NCBI GenBank assembly: GCA_018714005.1
Contig: DVOA01000051.1
Location: forward strand, 1 to 64,000
Length of the DNA: 64,000 bases
Origin: Spyradomonas excrementavium
GTDB taxonomy: Bacteria; Cyanobacteriota; Vampirovibrionia; Gastranaerophilales; Gastranaerophilaceae
Reading direction: 5' to 3'
Shown: positions 58,190 through 64,000 of the stretch, piece after piece
Numbering within the stretch: position 1 is the stretch's first letter
Layout of the letters: every line of letters begins with the position of its first letter
Program-made: the position numbers and the translations under genes
Notes under the pieces: model-generated
Told to the model about the DNA's origin: nothing
Database searches by the model: none
What the model saw: the letters and a program-made list of their open reading frames with translations, nothing else

Positions 58190-58645
58190 ATGAATATCAA
58201 CGAAATCGACATAAAATTAGCCGGAATCGACGAAAACGGCGTCGAAAAAGAATACAAAATCTCCGAATTCTCAGGCGAAAACACAATAATCTATTTTTAC
58301 CCGAAAGACAACACATCCGGCTGCACGCAGGAGGCATGCGATTTTAAAGAAAATAAGAACAGATGGACGTCAAAAGCCCGCGTTGTCGGCGTAAGCCCTG
58401 ACAGCATAAAAAGCCACAAAAATTTTCAGGAAAAACACGGGCTGAATTTTATTCTCCTCTCTGATTCCGAACATCAGCTCGCAGAAAAGCTCGGCGCATG
58501 GGGCGAAAAATCAATGTACGGCAAAAAATACATGGGAATTATCCGCTCAACATTTCTTTTTGACGAAAAAGGCGAATGCAAAAAAGAATGGCGAAAAGTT
58601 AAAGTCAAAGGGCATGTTGATGAGGTTCTCGGAGCGCTGGAGTAA
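58190..58645 (+). CDS. bcp: Thioredoxin-dependent thiol peroxidase (Bcp/PrxQ)
   Basis: Reduces peroxides, recycled by thioredoxin. 151 aa. Peroxidatic Cys in NTSGCTQEACDF with the resolving Cys five residues later (2-Cys PrxQ type), preceded by IIYFYPKDN; R in GIIRSTFLFDEKG completes the active site. AAAGGGC ribosome site. Monocistronic. An anaerobe's defence against oxygen traces. Confidence 0.95.
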   Translation: MNINEIDIKLAGIDENGVEKEYKISEFSGENTIIYFYPKDNTSGCTQEACDFKENKNRWTSKARVVGVSPDSIKSHKNFQEKHGLNFILLSDSEHQLAEKLGAWGEKSMYGKKYMGIIRSTFLFDEKGECKKEWRKVKVKGHVDEVLGALE

Positions 58646-58671
58646 AGATTTTCAAGATATTTTGTAAACAT

Positions 58672-58700
58672 TTGTTACGACATGGATAGTAATCTATAAA
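58672..58700 (+). promoter_or_regulatory. Promoter of the gene at 58819
   Basis: TTGTTA (58672-58677), 17-base spacer, TATAAA (58695-58700). Confidence 0.5.
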
Positions 58701-58818
58701 GTTTTGACCGAACCTGCCGATATACATCATGTGAAGCAGAAGGTTTCATAAAAACCTGCCATTAAAAACGAAATAAGTTCGGAAAGGTTATAAATAAGAA
58801 AGACAGAAGGTCAAAACT
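58700..58818 (+). promoter_or_regulatory. Inverted-repeat leader ending at the start codon
   Basis: AGTTTTGACC (58700-58709) and GGTCAAAACT (58809-58818) are perfect inverted copies; the right one covers the ribosome site and stops immediately before ATG. Inside, CCGAAC (58708-58713) can pair with GTTCGG (58777-58782), AGGTTT (58741) with AAACCT (58752), and AACCTGCC occurs twice. It may be a structured leader or a pair of DNA operators; the -10 box overlaps the left arm. Confidence 0.45.
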
Positions 58819-59103
58819 ATGATTCTCGAGTACAAAGTCAACGAAATCAACGTCCAGCCGGCATGGCTAAAGACGCTCTACGATTTAATCGAAGAGCTGA
58901 ACTGCAAATGCAAGACCTACATCGACGAAACTTACAATCGAAGCGCTAAAAACTTTTCGAGGACAAGAACAATCGAGGTCTATGGCTCGGATACTATGCT
59001 GGCATGGCTGAAACTGCGTATGGAGCGATATTCGCACTTTATCGACTGCTTCAACGAGCGCGCTGAAATTCAGGCGAATATGAAGAACGAAAACAGCGAA
59101 TAA
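58819..59103 (+). CDS. Small hypothetical protein with a structured leader
   Basis: 94 aa, no signal peptide. ILEYKVNEINVQPAWLKTLY begins it; the middle has a C-K-C pair (LNCKCKTY) and a helix-rich Arg/Asn region; a further Cys sits in HFIDCFNERA. Family not recognised. AGAAGG ribosome site partly masked by the inverted repeat described at 58700-58818, which suggests post-transcriptional or operator control. Bidirectional terminator follows. Confidence 0.6.
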   Translation: MILEYKVNEINVQPAWLKTLYDLIEELNCKCKTYIDETYNRSAKNFSRTRTIEVYGSDTMLAWLKLRMERYSHFIDCFNERAEIQANMKNENSE

Positions 59104-59120
59104 CGCCTTTGCAAAATACA

Positions 59121-59154
59121 AAAACCCCGTCCTGACTTAATTCGGACGGGTTTT
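59121..59154. terminator. Bidirectional terminator
   Basis: AAAACCCCGTCC / GGACGGGTTTT with an 11-base loop between two convergent short genes. Confidence 0.85.
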
Positions 59155-59167
59155 GTGCTGATTTTAT

Positions 59168-59389
59168 TTATCTGTTATTCCAGCTTATGAGCCTTCTGCC
59201 TTCGGCATTGGGCTGCGCGGTTGTGTATATCAAAAAATCATGTTTTGGTTGAACATAATGGCTTATGAAATTAGGATTCCCGATTTTTTCCATACGCGTG
59301 TTGCACCCGAACTCCTCCAGCAACAGCGACGCGAAGAATTCCTGATCCTCGTTCAGATTCATATCCCATATATTCTTAACTATTTCCAT
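59168..59389 (-). CDS. Small hypothetical protein divergent from hydG
   Basis: 73 aa, acidic N-terminus with a helix (LNEDQEFFASLLLEEFG) and a polar C-terminus (HDFLIYTTAQPNAEGRRLI). No family recognised. The gene is bounded by a terminator and faces hydG across 134 bases with two palindromes. Only moderate evidence for a real gene: a clean frame and typical codon use; AAGAATATGG gives a weak ribosome site. Confidence 0.45.
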   Translation of the reverse strand: MEIVKNIWDMNLNEDQEFFASLLLEEFGCNTRMEKIGNPNFISHYVQPKHDFLIYTTAQPNAEGRRLISWNNR

Positions 59390-59400
59390 ATTCTTATTTT

Positions 59401-59470
59401 AAACCTTATTTGAATCAATCGCCTTAAGGTTTATAAAAAATATATAAAAATGATACATTTGTTTACAAAT
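59401..59470. promoter_or_regulatory. Two palindromes upstream of hydG
   Basis: AAACCTTA / TAAGGTTT (59401-59408 and 59425-59432) and ATTTGT-tt-ACAAAT (59457-59470), both between the divergent genes. Candidates for binding sites of a redox or hydrogenase regulator. Confidence 0.4.
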
Positions 59471-59523
59471 ATGCTTGAGTTTGGCGCTTGAAGTTCTATG
59501 ATTGTGAGCGGAGGAGTTTAATT

Positions 59524-60942
59524 ATGTACAATCCTAAGTCCCACAAAGCAGAAGAATTCATTTCCCACGAAGAAATTCTCGAAACCCTTGATTTTGCGGA
59601 AAATAATAAAAATAACACAAAACTGGTCGATGAAATCCTTGAAAAAGCCAGAAAAGGTAAAGGCCTGAAACACCGTGAAGCTGCGGTTTTGCTGGCTTGC
59701 GAAATTCCTGAAAAAAATGAAGAAATTTTCAAACTTGCCGAGCAGATAAAAAAAGATTACTACGGAAACAGAATCGTGCTATTTGCGCCTTTGTATATTT
59801 CAAATTACTGCGTAAACGGCTGTGTTTATTGCCCTTATCACGCAAAAAACAAGCATATTCCCCGTAAAAAAATGACGCAGGAAGAAATTCGTAATGAAGT
59901 AATCGCACTTCAGGACATGGGACACAAAAGAATCGCGCTGGAAGCCGGCGAAGACCCTGTGAACAACCCGATTGAATATGTTCTCGAATCAATAAAAACA
60001 ATTTATGACGTAAAACACAAAAACGGCGCAATCCGCAGAATAAACGTAAATATCGCGGCAACAACCGTCGAAAACTACAAAAAACTCCACGATATCGGAA
60101 TCGGAACATACGTTTTGTTCCAGGAAACCTACAACAAAGAGGCCTACGAGCGCCTGCACCCGACCGGGCCGAAACACAACTACAACTATCACACCGAAGC
60201 CATGGACAGAGCAATGGAAGCGGGCATTGATGACGTAAGTCTGGGCGTTTTGTTCGGTTTGGAGCGTTACAAGTACGAATTTACCGGACTTTTAATGCAC
60301 GCCGAGCACCTTGAAGCGGCTTTTGGCGTAGGGCCTCACGCAATAAGCGTTCCGAGAATCAAAAAAGCCGACGATATTGACCCGTCCGTTTTTGATAACG
60401 GAATTGACGACGATACATTCGCCAAAATCGTTGCCTGCATACGAATTTCGGTTCCTTATACGGGCATGATTATTTCTACCAGAGAATCCGAAAAATGCCG
60501 CGAACGGCTTTTGCATTTGGGCTTGTCGCAGATGAGCGGAGGCTCGAAAACCAGTGTTGGCGGCTATGCCGAGCCTGAACCGGAGGGCGAAGATTCCTCA
60601 CAATTTGAAGTTAGCGACAAAAGAACCCTTGACGAAGTCGTAAGATGGCTTATGAACATCGGATATTTGCCGAGTTTTTGCACATCCTGCTATCGCAAAG
60701 GCAGAACGGGCGACAGGTTTATGGAGATTTGCAAACAACAGCAAATTCACAATTTCTGCCATCCGAACGCGTTAATGACTTTGAAAGAGTATTTAACCGA
60801 TTATGCGACCGACGAAACGAAAAGGGTCGGGAATTTGCTCATAGAAAAAGAGCTGGAAACCTTTGATAATGACCAAATTAAGGCTACGCTCGTTGATAAT
60901 CTCAAAAAAATTGAGAATGGCGGGCGGGATTTTAATTTTTGA
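59524..60942 (+). CDS. hydG: [FeFe]-hydrogenase H-cluster maturase HydG
   Basis: Radical SAM tyrosine lyase that makes the CO and CN ligands of the hydrogenase H-cluster. 472 aa from the ATG with GGAGGAG upstream (a TTG 36 bases earlier is unlikely). SAM cluster C-V-N-G-C-V-Y-C (C-x3-C-x2-C) near residue 98, ALEAGEDPVNNP, VLFQETYNKEAYERLHPTGPKHNY (tyrosine site), and the second-cluster motif C-T-S-C in LPSFCTSCYRKGRTGDRFM with a later Cys in EICKQQQ. HydE, HydF and the hydrogenase are outside the window. Confidence 0.95.
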   Translation: MYNPKSHKAEEFISHEEILETLDFAENNKNNTKLVDEILEKARKGKGLKHREAAVLLACEIPEKNEEIFKLAEQIKKDYYGNRIVLFAPLYISNYCVNGCVYCPYHAKNKHIPRKKMTQEEIRNEVIALQDMGHKRIALEAGEDPVNNPIEYVLESIKTIYDVKHKNGAIRRINVNIAATTVENYKKLHDIGIGTYVLFQETYNKEAYERLHPTGPKHNYNYHTEAMDRAMEAGIDDVSLGVLFGLERYKYEFTGLLMHAEHLEAAFGVGPHAISVPRIKKADDIDPSVFDNGIDDDTFAKIVACIRISVPYTGMIISTRESEKCRERLLHLGLSQMSGGSKTSVGGYAEPEPEGEDSSQFEVSDKRTLDEVVRWLMNIGYLPSFCTSCYRKGRTGDRFMEICKQQQIHNFCHPNALMTLKEYLTDYATDETKRVGNLLIEKELETFDNDQIKATLVDNLKKIENGGRDFNF

Positions 60943-60988
60943 TGATTGAATATTTGAATTTTGTTGGTTCTGGTTTTCCTTACGGGCA

Positions 60989-61031
60989 AGCCCTCACCCG
61001 CCCTGCGGGCACCCTCTCCCATCGGAGAGGG
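60989..61031. repeat. Palindromic repeat between hydG and der
   Basis: AGCCCTCACCCGCCC-tgc-GGGC then ACCCTCTCCCATCGGAGAGGG, same family and orientation as 11683-11725. Confidence 0.8.
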
Positions 61032-61138
61032 AAAAATTTCCGAAATATATAGCCGGAGGAGAGGAGGGGGAATAATTATAGCTTTAATATTCTTATTTTT
61101 ATATTAAAATAAGAAAAAAGTCAGACAGGAATCCGATT

Positions 61139-62464
61139 ATGAAAAGAAAACCGATAGTTGCGGTCGTTGGCAGGCCAAATGTGGGCAAATCCACATTTGT
61201 AAACCGCCTTGTTGGCGCAAGACAGTCGATTGTTGATGATTTGCCGGGCGTTACGCGCGACAGGCTCTATTTTGATGTAACGTGGCAGAATAAGGAATTC
61301 ACCGTAATCGATACAGGCGGGATTATCCCCGGTGACGAAGACGAAATCATGCTCAACATCTTTACGCAGGCAAAAATCGCCTGTGAAGAAGCGGATTCCG
61401 TGATTTTTCTTGTTGACGGCAAAGACGGCGTAAATCCGATTGACTATGACATCGCAAATATTCTTCGCCAGAGCACAAAACCCGTTTTTCTCGCAGTAAA
61501 CAAAATTGATTCGCCCGAAAGAATCGCAATGCTCGGTGATTTTTATTCGCTGGCTATCGGCGACCCTATGCCGATTTCTGCGCTGCACGGGAGCGGCGGC
61601 GTGGGTGATTTGCTTGAAGAAATAACAAAAGATTTCCCCTCTGATGAAGAATATGAAAAATCCGAGCTGATAAAAATCGCAATCGTCGGAAAACCGAACG
61701 CCGGAAAATCCTCAATCGTAAATGCGCTTTTGGGCGAAGACAGGGTAATCGTAAGCGACATTTCCGGCACAACCCGCGACAGCATTGACTCAAAAGTCAA
61801 ATACGAGGGCGAAGAATTCATCCTTGTTGACACTGCCGGTATTAGAAAAAAGGCAAAAGTTGACTGGGGTGTTGAAAAATTCGCTGTTGACCGCGCAATC
61901 CGCGCAATCCGTGACTGCGATGTGGCGGTTCTGGTGGTTGACGCACTCGAGGGGCTGACCGATCAGGACAAAAAGATTTCCCAGACCGTCGTAGAAGCCG
62001 GAAAAGGCATGATTATTGCCGTAAACAAGTGGGATTTGGTCGAAAAAGACACGACTTCGACCGTAAAATATCAGCAAAAACTCCTCAACGACGCACCGTT
62101 TTTGAGCAATTTCCCTATGCTTTTTGTGAGCGCAAAAACCAAGCAGCGGCTCGTAAATATCTATAAAACAGCAAAAGACGTATGGGCACAGTGCACAAAA
62201 CGCCTTTCAACAAGCATTTTGAACAAAATTCTTCTTGAAGCGCTCGCAATGAACCCACCAACAACCAAAAAAGGCAAAAAACTGCGAATTCTTTACGCAA
62301 CCCAGGTTCGCACCGCGCCTCCGTCCTTTATTATGTTCGTAAACAACGAAGATTTAGTGCAGGATAGCTACAAGCGCTATCTTGAGAACAAACTCCGAGA
62401 AGCTGCGGGATTTTTCGGCACGCCAATCCGCATGAACTTCAAAGAACGCGCCCAGAAAGATTAA
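61139..62464 (+). CDS. der: Ribosome biogenesis GTPase Der (EngA)
   Basis: Essential tandem GTPase for 50S assembly. 441 aa. First G domain: GRPNVGKSTFVNRL, DTGGI, NKID. Second: GKPNAGKSSIVNALLGE, DTAGIRKKAKVDWGVEKF, NKWDLVEK. The C-terminal KH-like domain ends with FGTPIRMNFKER. Distinct from HydF, which has one GTPase domain; the neighbour hydG is therefore probably incidental. AGGA lies 9 bases before the ATG. Confidence 0.97.
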   Translation: MKRKPIVAVVGRPNVGKSTFVNRLVGARQSIVDDLPGVTRDRLYFDVTWQNKEFTVIDTGGIIPGDEDEIMLNIFTQAKIACEEADSVIFLVDGKDGVNPIDYDIANILRQSTKPVFLAVNKIDSPERIAMLGDFYSLAIGDPMPISALHGSGGVGDLLEEITKDFPSDEEYEKSELIKIAIVGKPNAGKSSIVNALLGEDRVIVSDISGTTRDSIDSKVKYEGEEFILVDTAGIRKKAKVDWGVEKFAVDRAIRAIRDCDVAVLVVDALEGLTDQDKKISQTVVEAGKGMIIAVNKWDLVEKDTTSTVKYQQKLLNDAPFLSNFPMLFVSAKTKQRLVNIYKTAKDVWAQCTKRLSTSILNKILLEALAMNPPTTKKGKKLRILYATQVRTAPPSFIMFVNNEDLVQDSYKRYLENKLREAAGFFGTPIRMNFKERAQKD

Positions 62465-62558
62465 TTCTGCGCTATAAGGGCCTTTTTGGGGCCGGATAAA
62501 ACCTTTTGGCCCCTATAAAACCTTTTGACATTTATTAAAAATACATTATATTAAAATT

Positions 62559-63137
62559 ATGAAAAATAAACTTATTTTGTTGATAATCTCCATGCTGATT
62601 TGCGCGAATGTTGTTTTTGCCGAATCTACAAGTGAAGATTATGCAAAACTGTACAAATTTGCGAATATTCCTGATTTTGAGCTTGTGCACCAGCTTGACC
62701 CTTACCAGAATGAGGATTATCAAAAATACGCCTGGTCACCCTACCCGCTTTTCAGGCTGGCTGTTGATTTGTACTTCAAAAACCAGACGATTCCGGCCGG
62801 TTATTATATATTAACCCCAAGAACAATAAATGAGCGCGAATACGTGCTTTTTAAAGAAAGCGGAAAAGTTAAATTCATCATTCCTGTTGTGAAAAAAGAG
62901 CTTGTTGCGCCCGGATATTATGACACGATGGTGCCAAAAGCCAAAAAGTCTAAATGGCAAAGCTTTTGCGAGAATACGAGGGATAAATTTTATACGGTTT
63001 TCCGTAATTCCTCAAGAAAATCACCTCCGCCCGGGTCTTATATCCAGTCTTATTACATCGACGGAAATATGTTCCTTGTTATTATGTGCTACGGGGATTA
63101 CAAATATACAATGGTCTTTAAATCCACCCGTTTCTAA
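62559..63137 (+). CDS. Exported hypothetical protein
   Basis: 192 aa. Signal peptide (KNKLILLIISMLICANVVFA). The mature part has recurring short motifs (PDFELVHQLDPYQNEDYQ; AGYYILTPRTINEREYVLFKESGKVKF; APGYYDTMVP; PPGSYIQSYYIDGNMFLVIM), with a repeated P-x-G-Y/S-Y theme suggesting a beta-rich repeat. Family not recognised. Stop overlaps the convergent gene by 4 bases. Confidence 0.65.
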   Translation: MKNKLILLIISMLICANVVFAESTSEDYAKLYKFANIPDFELVHQLDPYQNEDYQKYAWSPYPLFRLAVDLYFKNQTIPAGYYILTPRTINEREYVLFKESGKVKFIIPVVKKELVAPGYYDTMVPKAKKSKWQSFCENTRDKFYTVFRNSSRKSPPPGSYIQSYYIDGNMFLVIMCYGDYKYTMVFKSTRF

Positions 63138-64000
63138 TCAAGAGGCTTGAAATCCTTGATAATCGGGCTGTTTTTTGCCATTCCGGCGTACTTTTGTGCA
63201 AGCTCCTGCGGCATATACATTGGCAAACAGCCCCAGCTGCCTGTGTCGATTCTTGCGTCCCGGGATTCGGAAAGGAGTTTTTTTATAATTTGGTTGGGAT
63301 TTTTCGTTCCGTAGCGGTTTTTGAAAAAATCGCCTGCATTTGATTCGGTGGCGGGCATAAAAAACCTTTTTCCACGTTTGTAGTGCGCAATATGAGAATT
63401 TATATCGGCTTCTGAAACAATATTCAGCGGCAAATTGTTGTTTATGCAGTATTCGACGGAGAGCCTGTCGGCTAACTCGCCGATTCCGCCGTATTTTTTG
63501 TCATCCCAGTTTTGAAGATAATCTATTTTGATTCTGTCACCGACAATTCCCTCCTTTTTGTGGTCAACATGGAGGGGTTTGTTAAAATAGGCTTCTTTTG
63601 AGTATTCATAAAAGTTGTTTTTCTTCAAAAGCCTGCAATCAGCGATGGAAACATAACCGATTTCGCGTTTTAAGTCGGGCGTGAAAAAATGATAAGTCGT
63701 TATGCTTTCACCGTCGGTCGAAGTGAGCACATTCACTTTCATTTTTTGCTTTTTAATCCCGTTTTCGGCTGTGTGGATTTTTTTGTAAACATATGCCGTG
63801 TTTTCGGGGTTGTAGCGCAGGGTTACGGGCTTGTTCCTTTGCGAAATCCTTTTAAAGCGGTCAAAAACAAGTTCTGCTGGCTTTTTTAAGTCAATATTAA
63901 AAATTCCGGACTGCATTTGCGATGTGTAATGGTTGTAAACCGTTGTTTCTATTTTTTGCAGGGCAGGTTTGGCGCAAAAAACGTCTTTTTCCAGCTGCGC
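63134..64000 (-). CDS. Hypothetical protein, 5'-partial
   Basis: At least 289 aa. The frame is open to the right edge (upstream residues read DVFCAKPALQKIETT and VYNHYTSQMQ before the first in-window Met), so the true start is outside the window. Internal features: ISQRNKPVTLRYNPENTAYV, a beta-rich middle and a GIGELADRLSVEYCINNNLPLNIV segment reminiscent of an acyl-transferase helix. The C-terminus ends ELAQKYAGMAKNSPIIKDF. No family assigned; likely lineage-specific. Confidence 0.55.
   Translation of the reverse strand, partial: AQLEKDVFCAKPALQKIETTVYNHYTSQMQSGIFNIDLKKPAELVFDRFKRISQRNKPVTLRYNPENTAYVYKKIHTAENGIKKQKMKVNVLTSTDGESITTYHFFTPDLKREIGYVSIADCRLLKKNNFYEYSKEAYFNKPLHVDHKKEGIVGDRIKIDYLQNWDDKKYGGIGELADRLSVEYCINNNLPLNIVSEADINSHIAHYKRGKRFFMPATESNAGDFFKNRYGTKNPNQIIKKLLSESRDARIDTGSWGCLPMYMPQELAQKYAGMAKNSPIIKDFKPLD

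Noticed and set aside
61139..62464. HydF, because the gene follows hydG
   Set aside because: Two complete GTPase domains and a KH-like end identify Der; HydF has one GTPase domain and Cys ligands.

Overview
This looks like a chromosomal segment of a gut-type, non-photosynthetic relative of the Cyanobacteria (Melainabacteria/Vampirovibrionia, most like Gastranaerophilales). That placement is inference. It rests on AT-rich DNA with GC-rich intergenic repeats, split LPS-heptose genes next to a MurT-type Mur ligase, HydG for [FeFe]-hydrogenase (anaerobic life), flagellar rod genes, small proteins with a shared N-terminal SFKA motif, and a tmRNA whose tag begins ANN as in cyanobacteria. No 16S rRNA or tRNA gene is present to prove it.

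Layout. 0-7.4 kb: foldase lipoprotein (cut by the window edge), rfaE1/rfaE2, NagZ, a TPR protein, YjbQ, an XRE module and a phosphodiester glycosidase. 7.4-18.4 kb: zinc-ribbon protein, solo tuf, a second XRE module, then rpsE-rpmD-rplO-secY, a DUF4186 protein, a DXS-like enzyme, a WG-repeat and a VWA protein. 18.5-22.0 kb: M48 protease and an accessory patch with a DUF6973-like gene facing four tandem small membrane-protein genes. 22.3-26.3 kb: response regulator, histidine kinase, flgB, flgC, fliE and a small HTH gene. 26.4-39.3 kb: infC with an AUU start, an Fe-S flavoprotein, a probable free-standing small RNA, pirin, a hydrogenase-regulator-like protein, Hsp20, SFKA proteins, a GGDEF protein, isochorismatase, TIM-barrel/radical SAM pair, uppS-rdgB, and a MetE-like/CooC-like/FolD operon. 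39.4-50.7 kb: MurT, a PhoR-like kinase, phosphohexomutase, a RAYT transposase with its REPINs, an M20 peptidase, two glycosyltransferases and an XRE regulator. 50.7-55.9 kb: tmRNA followed by a very AT-rich restriction-modification island (two D12-class adenine methylases and an AlwI-like endonuclease) and a truncated Spy/CpxP-like fragment. 55.9-64 kb: SIMPL protein, secreted unknowns, Bcp, HydG, Der and a gene cut by the right edge.

How it fits together. Envelope building is well represented (heptose activation, UppS, MurT, NagZ recycling, phosphohexomutase, GT2 enzymes, SecY, SIMPL, foldase). HydG plus the regulator-like protein point to hydrogen metabolism. The MetE-like/CooC/FolD operon suggests a corrinoid-linked methyl-transfer step. 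The two-component pair next to flgBC-fliE suggests regulated motility.

Intergenic space is filled with mosaics of short palindromes (REP/BIME-like), some inside the ribosomal and flagellar operons. One family flanks the RAYT and recurs elsewhere as single copies. The best candidates for undescribed biology are the DUF6973/tandem membrane-protein array with leaderless promoters, the small RNA at 27943-28037, the two divergent XRE/small-ORF modules with a shared operator-like motif, and the inverted repeat that ends at the start codon of the gene at 58819.
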